From assembly GCF_000425445.1 (NCBI RefSeq), contig NZ_AUDL01000008.1, forward strand, positions 248,001-312,000: a stretch of DNA of 64,000 bases, in the 5' to 3' direction. This document shows, piece by piece, positions 1 through 7,714 of the stretch. How positions within the stretch are numbered: the first letter of the stretch is position 1; each line of letters opens with the position of its first letter. The translations under genes and the position numbers were made by a program. Source of the DNA: Flavobacterium denitrificans DSM 15936. GTDB lineage: Bacteria > Bacteroidota > Bacteroidia > Flavobacteriales > Flavobacteriaceae. Below the pieces are notes generated by a model. The model was not told the origin of the DNA, did not search any database, and saw only the letters and a program-made list of their open reading frames with translations.

Positions 1-515
1 TAATTGCTCAAGGCGTTGAGGTTATCATGATGACTGGCGACAATCATAATACCGCAAAAGCCGTTGCAGAACATTTGCATTTGAGTTCTTTCAAAGCAGA
101 TTGTCTTCCAGAAGATAAATTAAAAGAAATCGAGCGTTTGCAAGCACAAGGAAAAATTGTCGCAATGGCTGGAGACGGAATTAATGATGCACCGGCTTTG
201 GCGCAATCCAATATCGGAATTGCAATGGGAACCGGAACTGATGTTGCAATCGAAAGCGCTAAAATTACTTTAGTAAAAGGTGATTTAAACGGAATTGTAA
301 AAGCCAAAAACCTCAGCCATGCGGTAATGTCAAATATCAAACAAAATTTATTTTTTGCTTTTATCTACAATACTTTGGGCGTGCCAATTGCCGCCGGAAT
401 TTTATATCCGTTTTTAGGAATATTGCTTTCGCCGATGTTGGCTGCGGTTGCCATGAGTTTGAGTTCTGTATCCGTAATCGTAAATGCTTTGCGATTGCGA
501 AATCTAAAATTGTAA
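1..515 (+). CDS. copA: Cu(I)-translocating P-type ATPase, C-terminal part (5' end outside window)
   Basis: The open frame enters from the left edge (first full codon at position 3) and ends at a TAA. The fragment carries the end of the P domain (MMTGDN, then [10 protein letters not shown], which binds Mg2+ and positions the aspartyl phosphate) followed by two membrane helices. The first helix contains a YN pair and the last an MSLSS (MxxSS) motif; in the P1B-1 subgroup these are the copper-coordinating signatures of TM7 and TM8. The likely role is ATP-driven Cu(I) export across the inner membrane. The multicopper oxidase downstream fits a copper-detoxification locus. N-terminal metal-binding domains and the CPC motif lie outside the window, so the subtype rests on the C-terminal motifs only. 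Confidence 0.9.
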   Translation, partial: IAQGVEVIMMTGDNHNTAKAVAEHLHLSSFKADCLPEDKLKEIERLQAQGKIVAMAGDGINDAPALAQSNIGIAMGTGTDVAIESAKITLVKGDLNGIVKAKNLSHAVMSNIKQNLFFAFIYNTLGVPIAAGILYPFLGILLSPMLAAVAMSLSSVSVIVNALRLRNLKL

Positions 516-662
516 GTTGGAGCGAAATTATTCTAAACACATAGAAAGATAATTATTAGAAGATTAAATAAGGTATTTAATAACGCTACGAAAAACATTA
601 GACAAAAAAACGCTTCGGAGAAGCGAAATATTTATAGAAATAGTATTTAGTCTCAGTAGTAA

Positions 663-772
663 AGCTCCAGCGGAGCGACACCTTTTTTACATTGACTGCA
701 TATTTCGCTCCGCTGGAGCTCTTTTATATCAACATAATTAAATCTCTATAAATATTTAGCTCCGCTGGAGCT
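663..772. repeat. Three copies of a short palindromic repeat (AGCTCC-GCT-GGAGCT)
   Basis: The 270-base gap between the ATPase and the oxidase holds three copies of a 15-16 base near-palindrome. One is in one orientation at 663-677 (AGCTCCAGCGGAGCG) and two are in the other at 705-720 and 758-772 (AGCTCCGCTGGAGCT). Each can form a hairpin with a 5-6 bp stem and a 3-base loop. A related hairpin (CGCTTCGGAGAAGCG) lies at 611-625, followed by AAATATTTATAGAAATA. The layout resembles a REP-like cluster; no transposase is nearby. Confidence 0.75.
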
Positions 773-815
773 TAATAAAATTAAATTGTACTCAATTGAT
801 TTAAAATTACAATCC

Positions 816-3059
816 ATGATTAATATTAAATATATTATAATCCCTTTTTTAATTGCTTTTCAGATGAAAGCTCAAAAAGTAGTGCGTTACGATTTGCATG
901 TTCGCGATACCATTGTCAATTTTTCTGGTAAAGAAAAACGTGCGATTTCCGTTAATGGACAAATTCCGATGCCAACTCTGACTTTTACCGAAGGCGATAT
1001 TGCGGAAATTTATGTGCATAATGAACTCAAAAAAGAAACGACTTCGATGCACTGGCACGGATTATTTCTGCCAAATAAAGAAGACGGAGTTCCCTATTTA
1101 ACGCAAATGCCGATTGAACCTGGAACAACCCACAAATATACTTTTCCAATTATTCAGAATGGAACGTATTGGTATCACAGTCATTCGGGTTTGCAAGAAC
1201 AAATTGGTTTGTACGGACTTTTTATCATCAACAAGAAAAAAGACGATGCAACAATTAGAAAGGGAATTGACGATTTGCCAACTATTCCAGTTATTTTAAG
1301 TGAATGGTCAGATCTGAAACCTGAGAATATACAGCGAATGCTTCACAATGCCAACGATTGGTTTGCGATCAAAAAAGGAACGACGCAAAGTTATGCCGAA
1401 GCCATAAAACAAGGACATTTTTCGACCAAAGTGGTCAACGAATGGAAAAGAATGAATGCCATGGATGTCAGCGATGTTTATTATGAAAAGTTTTTAATTA
1501 ATGGTAAAAATGAGCAACAGTTTTCAGATCTCAAACCCGGCTCAAAAGTCCGATTGCGAATTGCCAACGGAGGTGCTTCCAGTTATTTCTGGCTGACTTA
1601 TGGCGGAGGAAAAATCACCGTGGTAGCAAGTGATGGAAATGATGTCGAACCCGTAGAAGTTGATCGTTTGATTATTGCGGTTTCGGAAACTTATGACGTT
1701 GTGGTTACCATTCCGGAAGACCATAAATCTTTTGCTTTTTTGGCTACAGCCGAAGACCGAACTGGATCTGCATCTTTGTTTTTAGGAAATGGAGAAAAAC
1801 AGCCTGTTCATCATCTTTCGAAATTAAAATATTTTGAAGGAATGAAAATGATGAACGATATGATGAAAATGAACGGAGAAATGAACGACATGGGCATGAA
1901 TATGTCTTTGAATAAAATGGACATGAATGCCGTAATGTATCCTGAAATTTCAGGTGAAGATGAAAATGCAAAACCTGCAATGGATCATTCCGATCACAAT
2001 ATGGAAGACATGAAAATGGAAAGTGACAGCACTGAAACTTCTGAAATTGTGACTTTGAATTATGGAATGCTGAAATCTCCTTTTAAAACGAATCTTCCAA
2101 AAGATGCACCTGTTAAGGAATTGCGTTTTACGCTTTCTGGAAATATGAATCGTTACGTTTGGAGTTTGGATAATAAAGTGGTTTCTGAAACGGATAAAAT
2201 TTTAATCAAAAAAGGAGAAAACGTTCGTATCGTTTTATACAACGGTTCGATGATGCGCCATCCCATGCATTTGCACGGACATGATTTTAGAATTATAAAC
2301 GAACATGGCGATTATTCTCCGCTGAAAAATGTAATTGATATTATGCCAATGGAAAGCGATACCATCGAATTCCAGGCAAATGCTGATGGTGACTGGTTTT
2401 TTCACTGTCATATTTTATATCACATGATGGCGGGAATGGGAAGAATATTTACTTACGAAAATTCAGCTCCAAATCCGTTGATTCATCATCCGGAAATGGC
2501 TTTCAAAATGCTGAAAATGGACGATCGCATGTTTCATTTTATGGCAGAAAATGATTTTGCTTCAAACGGAAATGACGGAGAAGCCATGTACAGCAACACG
2601 CGTTGGAGCATCGGAACCGAATGGAGATTAGGTTACAATGACAAACATGGTTATGAAACCGAAACTCATATTGGACGATATATTGGTAAAAATCAGTGGC
2701 TGATGCCTTTTATTGGTTTTGACTGGCGCTATCGAAAAATGAGAATGGACGAACAGGAACAGAATCTTTTTGGGCAAAAAAACACCAAGGACAATCGCTC
2801 GGTTTTCAGTGCGGGTCTTGAATATACTTTACCAATGCTCATAAAAGCGCAAGTTGAGGTTTATACGGATGGAAATGTGAGAGTACAATTTGAACGAAAA
2901 GATATTCCGCTTTCACAAAGACTTCGAATGAATTTAATGTGGAATACCGATAAAGAATATATGGCTGGTTTAAAATACATCGTTGCTCGAAACTTCGGAA
3001 TCACAACGCATTATGACAGCGATATGGGAATTGGTTTTGGGATTAATTTGAATTATTAA
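816..3059 (+). CDS. Periplasmic multicopper oxidase with C-terminal CopB-like barrel extension
   Basis: About 747 residues. The ATG at 816 is preferred over an upstream in-frame TTG at 786 because it begins a clean signal peptide (a hydrophobic stretch ending near Ala19-Gln20). Copper ligands are visible: HWHG (residues 79-82), HSH (about 121-123), HPMHLHGHDF (about 481-490) and HCHILYHMMAGM (about 530-541). These supply the type 1, 2 and 3 sites of three-cupredoxin oxidases that oxidise Cu(I) to Cu(II) in the periplasm. A Met-rich stretch with many MxM and MMxM motifs (about 335-380) probably binds Cu(I). After residue 560 about 185 residues alternate polar and aromatic positions and end in Tyr, resembling an outer-membrane CopB barrel. 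The neighbouring Cu(I) ATPase supports a role in copper tolerance. Confidence 0.9.
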   Translation: MINIKYIIIPFLIAFQMKAQKVVRYDLHVRDTIVNFSGKEKRAISVNGQIPMPTLTFTEGDIAEIYVHNELKKETTSMHWHGLFLPNKEDGVPYLTQMPIEPGTTHKYTFPIIQNGTYWYHSHSGLQEQIGLYGLFIINKKKDDATIRKGIDDLPTIPVILSEWSDLKPENIQRMLHNANDWFAIKKGTTQSYAEAIKQGHFSTKVVNEWKRMNAMDVSDVYYEKFLINGKNEQQFSDLKPGSKVRLRIANGGASSYFWLTYGGGKITVVASDGNDVEPVEVDRLIIAVSETYDVVVTIPEDHKSFAFLATAEDRTGSASLFLGNGEKQPVHHLSKLKYFEGMKMMNDMMKMNGEMNDMGMNMSLNKMDMNAVMYPEISGEDENAKPAMDHSDHNMEDMKMESDSTETSEIVTLNYGMLKSPFKTNLPKDAPVKELRFTLSGNMNRYVWSLDNKVVSETDKILIKKGENVRIVLYNGSMMRHPMHLHGHDFRIINEHGDYSPLKNVIDIMPMESDTIEFQANADGDWFFHCHILYHMMAGMGRIFTYENSAPNPLIHHPEMAFKMLKMDDRMFHFMAENDFASNGNDGEAMYSNTRWSIGTEWRLGYNDKHGYETETHIGRYIGKNQWLMPFIGFDWRYRKMRMDEQEQNLFGQKNTKDNRSVFSAGLEYTLPMLIKAQVEVYTDGNVRVQFERKDIPLSQRLRMNLMWNTDKEYMAGLKYIVARNFGITTHYDSDMGIGFGINLNY

Positions 3060-3143
3060 TTCTAAATCCTCATTTAATTCTCACTCAAATTATATTATCA
3101 AAACATTAACTAAATTGTAAGAATCAACCTTAAGAAATGTTGT

Positions 3144-3151
3144 TATATTTG
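3144..3151 (+). promoter_or_regulatory. TAnnTTTG (-7) element before the small Cys-rich gene
   Basis: TATATTTG matches the Bacteroidota -7 consensus and lies 43 bases before the ATG at 3194. No TTG is present at the usual 17-20 base spacing, so the -33 half is weak. It suggests the small gene has its own promoter rather than depending on the oxidase transcript. Confidence 0.5.
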
Positions 3152-3193
3152 ATTCACCAATTACAATTCTCTAACAAAATAAATTAAATCAAA

Positions 3194-3349
3194 ATGACAA
3201 AAGTAGTTACAATCCTTACTGTTGCTTTATTTACCATTGGCATGAATGCACAAGATACTACACCTAAAAAGGAAAAAGCAAAAAAAGAATCTTGTTGTAA
3301 AAAAACAACAGACAAAAAAGACAAAAAATCTTGTTGCGTTAAAAAATAA
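3194..3349 (+). CDS. Small secreted Lys/Cys-rich protein with two CC motifs (51 aa)
   Basis: A 51-codon frame starts at ATG 3194 and stops at TAA 3347-3349. Residues 1-20 form a signal peptide ending in MNAQ, a typical flavobacterial cleavage context. The mature part is about 30 residues, mostly Lys, with two Ser-Cys-Cys clusters (ESCCKK and KSCCVKK). Position after the oxidase, its own TATATTTG element and a strong terminator 22 bases past the stop all support a real gene. The two CC pairs could bind Cu(I) or another soft metal in the periplasm; that is inference from composition and neighbours. No named family is recognised. A longer overlapping frame at 3246-3446 runs through the terminator and is an artefact. 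Confidence 0.75.
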   Translation: MTKVVTILTVALFTIGMNAQDTTPKKEKAKKESCCKKTTDKKDKKSCCVKK

Positions 3350-3369
3350 GCTGAAATTATATTTCAAGA

Positions 3370-3402
3370 AAAAGGCCTCAAAAATTTTTGAGGCCTTTTT
3401 TT
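3370..3402 (+). terminator. Rho-independent terminator after the small Cys-rich gene
   Basis: A perfect stem (AAAGGCCTCAAAAA / TTTTTGAGGCCTTT) with essentially no loop, followed by a T run. Confidence 0.9.
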
Positions 3403-3411
3403 ATGGTTTGT

Positions 3412-3519
3412 TTTTGCCACGAATTTCACGAATTAACACGAATTAATTTGTGTAAATCGAATAACGCATTTAGTTTTCCAACTTAAAATTAGTGACAATT
3501 CGTGAAATTCGTGGCAAAA
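3412..3519. repeat. GCCACGAATT-type palindromic element, copy 1
   Basis: Perfect 23-base inverted arms (3412-3434 and 3497-3519) containing GCCACGAATTTCACGAATT flank a divergent AT-rich centre. Related elements occur at 26775-26836, 29462-29523 and 43572-43686. It lies between the terminator of the rightward copper genes and the 3' end of the leftward DUF4442 gene. Confidence 0.85.
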
Positions 3520-3529
3520 CGATTTAAAA

Positions 3530-3982
3530 TTATTTCAATCTAACACTCCACTCAAAATCCATTTCTGAAACCTGAACTCCTTCTTCATTTGTTCCAATTG
3601 ATTTCATCCAGAACGTTTGTCCCTCACCAGTTTCAATCGTTCTTTGAATCGCTTCAGCAATTAAATGTCCGTCGTTGCAAACAAATGTGATTCTACCAGT
3701 CGCTTTTTTAGTAAAGTTTCCTTTATTATTAGCAACTAACATTGAGATCTTTCTGCCACTTTCCTGAATTTGAGAAATCACCAAAGCCCCTGTGGTCAAT
3801 TCCGCCGCCATAGCCTGAACCGCAAAATACATCGAATTAAACGGATTTTGATTTATCCAGCGATGCTTAACAGAAACAATACAGCTGTCTTTATCGATAG
3901 CTTTTACACGCACCCCGCAAAAGTATGCTGAAGGTAATTTGAACAATACAAATTTGTTGAGTTTGGAAACTGAAACGGCCAT
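3530..3982 (-). CDS. DUF4442 / hotdog-fold thioesterase-like protein
   Basis: About 150 residues from the ATG at 3982. The frame extends to 4093, but the extra residues lack homology-like character and the MAVSVSKLNKF start fits the length of the DUF4442 (YiiD C-terminal-like) family. The hotdog core is suggested by the QNPFNSMYFAVQAMAAELTTGAL segment (residues about 50-72), where the long helix with its Asn and Glu packs in PaaI-like thioesterases. No signal peptide or membrane segment is present, so it is cytoplasmic. The substrate is unknown; a role in acyl-thioester hydrolysis is inferred from the fold only. Confidence 0.7.
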   Translation of the reverse strand: MAVSVSKLNKFVLFKLPSAYFCGVRVKAIDKDSCIVSVKHRWINQNPFNSMYFAVQAMAAELTTGALVISQIQESGRKISMLVANNKGNFTKKATGRITFVCNDGHLIAEAIQRTIETGEGQTFWMKSIGTNEEGVQVSEMDFEWSVRLK

Positions 3983-4177
3983 AGATTTATTTTTTTTATG
4001 TAAAAATACAAAAAAACTATGCATGCACAATAAATTCGATACACTTTCAAAAAATGTCAATAAAATCAGGGATTCCGAATGATTTTTAGCCAATTATCAA
4101 TTCCTTACAAATTTTAAACTTGTTAAAATTTTGTTAATATTTGGTACTATGTAAAACAAGATACTGTTTTTTAGCCA

Positions 4178-4185
4178 TATATTTG
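4178..4185 (+). promoter_or_regulatory. TAnnTTTG (-7) element before the DUF4870 gene
   Basis: TATATTTG matches the Bacteroidota -7 consensus 28 bases before the ATG at 4214. No well-placed TTG is visible upstream. Confidence 0.5.
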
Positions 4186-4213
4186 CATAAGAAATTACTA
4201 TATACTTTTAATC

Positions 4214-4693
4214 ATGGAAACAACAACACCACTCATCATGGAAACATCATCAGAAAGAAACACTGCTGCGTTTACGCACTTAAGTACATTAAGCCAGTAC
4301 ATTATTCCGTTTGGGAATTATATTTTCCCAATCATTTTTTGGTCGAGCTACAAAGACAAATCAGAATTTGTAAATCACCACGGAAAACAGACATTGAATT
4401 TTCAATTGAGTTTATTGCTTTACACTTTAATTTTAGCTTTAATCGCAATTCCGATTTTCGTATCAGTAGTATTGCAGAACATTCCAATGGAAGCTGTTTT
4501 TAACGACGAAGATTTCGTAATCAGAAATTTTAATTTTGAAGGAAACATTGGATTATTAAGTATTGGTGCAACAGCTGTTTTACTTTTTGGATTGCTAAAA
4601 TTTGTTGAATTCTTTTTAGTGATTTATGCTTCAATAAAAGCTTCAAACGGAGAATTATACAATTATCCGCTTACGATTCCTTTTATAAAGTAA
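4214..4693 (+). CDS. DUF4870 family membrane protein
   Basis: 159 residues with three or four hydrophobic segments (about 35-50, 72-97, 128-152). The pattern FTHLSTLSQYIIPFGNYIFP followed by VNHHGKQTLNFQLS is the DUF4870 (Tic20-like) hallmark: a helix pair with a conserved Asn-His-x-x-Lys/Gln step at the membrane face. The function is unknown. It sits 123 bases ahead of the PadR/PspC genes, with its own TATATTTG element. This arrangement suggests an envelope-stress or envelope-physiology cluster (inference). Confidence 0.75.
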   Translation: METTTPLIMETSSERNTAAFTHLSTLSQYIIPFGNYIFPIIFWSSYKDKSEFVNHHGKQTLNFQLSLLLYTLILALIAIPIFVSVVLQNIPMEAVFNDEDFVIRNFNFEGNIGLLSIGATAVLLFGLLKFVEFFLVIYASIKASNGELYNYPLTIPFIK

Positions 4694-4816
4694 CACTTAA
4701 AAAAGATTAAAAGTTATACGAACTAATTCTAATAGAATAAATTCGAAATCAATCATCAATCAATCATCATCAATCAAAAAACGAATTGTTCAATCTAAAA
4801 AAAACAAAATGAAATT

Positions 4817-5149
4817 ATGAACATTGAAAACACAAAAGCACAGATGCGCAAAGGTGTTCTTGAGTTTTGCATCTTATCAGTATTAAAAGAAAAAGACGCA
4901 TATACATCTGAAATATTAGACACTTTAAAAAACGCAAAATTATTAGTTGTTGAGGGCACAGTTTATCCGCTCTTAACCAGGCTGAAAAACGACGGTTTGC
5001 TAAATTATCGCTGGGAAGAATCGACCTCAGGGCCACCACGAAAATATTATGGATTAACCGAGATAGGACAAACTTTTTTAAACGAACTTAGCGGCACTTG
5101 GACAGAATTATCTGACGCCGTAAAACTAATCACCAATCAAAATCAATAA
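4817..5149 (+). CDS. PadR family transcriptional regulator
   Basis: 110 residues. The winged-helix PadR domain covers almost the whole protein: MRKGVLEFCILSVL opens the first helix, then SEILDTLK, then the recognition region VVEGTVYPLLTRLKNDGLL and the wing GPPRKYYGLTEIG. The C-terminal helix is the usual dimerisation arm of the short PadR-s2 type. The stop lies 3 bases before the PspC-domain gene, so the two are almost certainly co-transcribed. By family precedent it is a repressor controlling this operon; the ligand is unknown. Confidence 0.92.
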   Translation: MNIENTKAQMRKGVLEFCILSVLKEKDAYTSEILDTLKNAKLLVVEGTVYPLLTRLKNDGLLNYRWEESTSGPPRKYYGLTEIGQTFLNELSGTWTELSDAVKLITNQNQ

Positions 5150-5152
5150 GTC

Positions 5153-6883
5153 ATGAACAAAACAGTAAATATTAACTTAGGCGGTATGTTTTTTCACATC
5201 GATGAAGATGCATATTTAAAATTGACACGCTATTTTGACGCTATAAAACGATCATTAAACAATTCGTCTGGACAAGATGAAATCATTAAAGATATCGAAA
5301 TGCGCGTTTCTGAATTATTAACAGAAAAACAAAAAAGCGAAAAACATGTTGTTGGCTTAAAAGACATTGACGAAGTGATTGCGGTGATGGGACAACCAGA
5401 AGATTACCGAATTGAAGAGGAAGAAAATCAAAATCAATCGTTCAATAATTACAGTGCAAGACAACACAAAAAATTATATCGTGATAAAGAAAAAGGTATG
5501 ATCGGTGGAGTTGCAACAGGTTTAGGACATTATTTTGGAGTTGATGCCGTATGGATCAAAATCATCTTCTTAGTATTTGTTTTTGCAGGCTTTGGAACTG
5601 GAATCTTAGCTTATTTCGTTCTTTGGATTGTAACTCCTGAAGCGGTAACAACTTCAGAAAAACTGGAAATGACCGGAGAGCCTGTTACGATTTCAAACAT
5701 CGAAAAAAAAGTTCGTGAAGAAATTGATTCATTGTCTGAAAAATTCAAAAATGCAGATTATGACAAAATGGGAAACCAAGTAAAGTCGGGAGCTGAGAGA
5801 ATAAGTAGTTCATTTGGAGACTTTATCATGACGGTTTTTAAAATCTTCGCTAAATTTTTGGGCGTAATCTTGATAATGGCAGGAATCACTACTTTAATAT
5901 TATTGTTAATAGGTGTATTTACTTTAGGAACAAATGTTTTTATTGATTTCCCTTGGCAAAACTTTATTGAGGCAGGAAACTTTACAGAGTACCCAATTTG
6001 GTCTTTCGGTCTACTGATGCTTTTTGCAGTTGGAATTCCATTTTTCTTCTTGACTTTGTTAGGATTTAAATTGTTGTCTCCAAACTTAAAATCAATCGGA
6101 AATATTACAAAATACACTTTGTTAGCCATTTGGATTATCTCTGTTACAATTGCAATCAGTTTTGGAATTAAGCAAGCAACTGAAATATCTTATGACAACA
6201 AAACAGTTGAGAAAAGATCATTGAATATTTCTCCAAAAGACACTCTTTATGTAAAATTCAGATACAGTGATTATTACGCTAAAGATTTGAACCACCACAG
6301 AGAATTTGAATTTGTACAAGATTCTGCAAACAATGACTTGATTTATTCTAATGATGTGCGTTTGCATGTTTTACACACTGATAATGCTTCTGCTTACTTG
6401 CAAATCGAAAAAAGTGCGAGAGGAAACTCATTCTCAAGTGCAAAAAGAAGAGCAGAAAAAATCAATTATAATATTCAAATTAACGGAAATCATTTAATTT
6501 TGGATAATTATTTTCTTACAGATGTAAAAAATAAGTTTAGAGGACAAGAAGTTGATGTATATTTGTACTTACCAGAAGGGCAATTATTTAAACCAGATTC
6601 TTCAGTACAAGATTATGATGATTCTGAAAATGAATTTTTCAACTTGCACTTCAGCGGTGATTACAATTACAAAGTTGAAGGTTCAAAAATAAAATGTTTG
6701 AACTGTCCTGCAGATGAAAACGAATTTAATGATGGAGATTATAATAGTGAAGAAACCACTATTGAAAATGACACGATTAAAGAAGTTTCGATTAAAGTTA
6801 ATGGAAAAGAGATTTTAAACGGAAAAAAAACTAAAGGAAAGCTAACCACTGATAAAAACGGAGTTATAATTAAAATCAACTAA
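5153..6883 (+). CDS. PspC domain membrane protein
   Basis: 576 residues. A soluble N-terminus (about 1-100) resembles an intracellular helical module (LTRYFDAIKRSL, DIEMRVSELL, VIAVMGQPEDY). A PspC domain follows at about 105-170 (KLYRDKEKGMIGGVATGLG, then VDAVWIKIIFLVFVFAGFG and a hydrophobic helix). A further helix pair lies at about 225-255 and 280-335. The C-terminal about 230 residues are predicted extracytoplasmic and contain charged loops with one Cys pair (KCLNCPADE). PspC proteins sense membrane perturbation in phage-shock systems. Fusion to extra domains and co-transcription with a PadR repressor are typical of flavobacterial versions; the signal is unknown. Confidence 0.88.
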   Translation: MNKTVNINLGGMFFHIDEDAYLKLTRYFDAIKRSLNNSSGQDEIIKDIEMRVSELLTEKQKSEKHVVGLKDIDEVIAVMGQPEDYRIEEEENQNQSFNNYSARQHKKLYRDKEKGMIGGVATGLGHYFGVDAVWIKIIFLVFVFAGFGTGILAYFVLWIVTPEAVTTSEKLEMTGEPVTISNIEKKVREEIDSLSEKFKNADYDKMGNQVKSGAERISSSFGDFIMTVFKIFAKFLGVILIMAGITTLILLLIGVFTLGTNVFIDFPWQNFIEAGNFTEYPIWSFGLLMLFAVGIPFFFLTLLGFKLLSPNLKSIGNITKYTLLAIWIISVTIAISFGIKQATEISYDNKTVEKRSLNISPKDTLYVKFRYSDYYAKDLNHHREFEFVQDSANNDLIYSNDVRLHVLHTDNASAYLQIEKSARGNSFSSAKRRAEKINYNIQINGNHLILDNYFLTDVKNKFRGQEVDVYLYLPEGQLFKPDSSVQDYDDSENEFFNLHFSGDYNYKVEGSKIKCLNCPADENEFNDGDYNSEETTIENDTIKEVSIKVNGKEILNGKKTKGKLTTDKNGVIIKIN

Positions 6884-6894
6884 CAACTAAGGCC

Positions 6895-7629
6895 ATGATC
6901 AAAATAATCATTCATATTACAAAATTTATTATTGCAACTGTTACCGCATTATTGTTTGCCTCTTGCAACTTTAATGTGAATGCAGTAGAAGGAAGCGGTA
7001 ATGTAACAACTGAAAAAAGAATTGTTCAAGGAGATTTCAAAAAAGTAAAAGTGAGCAATGCCATTGATCTTGTTATTGTACAATCTGATTCAACCGAAAT
7101 TGTTGTTGAAGCAGATGATAACATCCAAAAAGAAATCATTACAAAAGTAGAAGATGGAACATTGGTAATTAGCTGCAAATTCAGCTCATTCAGAAATGTA
7201 ACTACTAAAAAAGTAACAGTAAAAATGCCGGTTATCGACAAATTAGAAGCTTCAAGCGCTGCCTCTGTACAAAGCAAAAATGTAATTCAGGCACAAGATA
7301 TTGATCTTGAAACATCGAGTGCAGCAACCATGAATGTAAATGTAGAGTCTGATAATATTTCAGTTGATTCTGGAAGCGGAAGCTCTGTTTCTGTTGAAGG
7401 AAAAGCTTTAAAAATTAGAACTTCAGCTTCAAGTGGTTCTAGTATCAATGCAGAAAAACTGCTTGCAAATGAAGTTCATGCTGAAGCTTCAAGCGGTGCC
7501 AGCATAAATGTTCATCCTATTGTAAGACTGAAAGCAGAAGCATCTAGCGGAGGAAGTATCAATTTTGATACAGACCCTAAAATATATGAAAAATCAGAAA
7601 ATTCAGGTGGTACTGTCAGTAAAGCATAA
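6895..7629 (+). CDS. DUF2807 (head GIN domain) lipoprotein
   Basis: 244 residues. The N-terminal signal ends in a lipobox (LLFASC, Cys at about 24), so the protein is probably lipid-anchored. The rest is a DUF2807 right-handed repeat: it begins with GDFKKVKVSNAIDLVI, the conserved start of the family, and continues with short repeats rich in SSG/SSA (ASSAASVQS, SGSGSSVSVEG, ASSGSSINAE, ASSGASINV, ASSGGSINF). Such proteins form beta-helix-like surfaces of unknown ligand. It is 11 bases behind the PspC gene and part of the same operon. Confidence 0.85.
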   Translation: MIKIIIHITKFIIATVTALLFASCNFNVNAVEGSGNVTTEKRIVQGDFKKVKVSNAIDLVIVQSDSTEIVVEADDNIQKEIITKVEDGTLVISCKFSSFRNVTTKKVTVKMPVIDKLEASSAASVQSKNVIQAQDIDLETSSAATMNVNVESDNISVDSGSGSSVSVEGKALKIRTSASSGSSINAEKLLANEVHAEASSGASINVHPIVRLKAEASSGGSINFDTDPKIYEKSENSGGTVSKA

Positions 7630-7685
7630 CACTATTCAAGTGTTAAATATAAAAGAAATCATTCATCAAAAGTGGATGATTTTTT

Positions 7686-7693
7686 TATATTTG
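7686..7693 (+). promoter_or_regulatory. TAnnTTTG (-7) element before the second DUF2807 gene
   Basis: TATATTTG lies 21 bases before the ATG at 7715, in an 85-base gap that also contains a possible weak stem (TCATC...GATGA) and a T run at about 7660-7686. This suggests partial termination and re-initiation inside the cluster. No clear -33 TTG. Confidence 0.4.
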
Positions 7694-7714
7694 TCAAAAT
7701 CAAATCAAGAATTA

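Noticed and set aside
786..815. TTG start 30 bases ahead of the multicopper oxidase ATG
   Set aside because: The ATG at 816 begins a regular signal peptide; the extension would disrupt it.
3246..3446. 66-codon frame overlapping the small Cys-rich gene
   Set aside because: It starts inside the 3194-3349 gene, has Lys-biased composition from a shifted frame and reads through the terminator.
4141..4503. Frame overlapping the DUF4870 gene
   Set aside because: It starts ahead of and in another frame to a clearly conserved family member; no domain content.
7565..7714. Upstream start for the second DUF2807 gene
   Set aside because: It lies inside the previous gene, and the ATG at 7715 starts a clear signal peptide.
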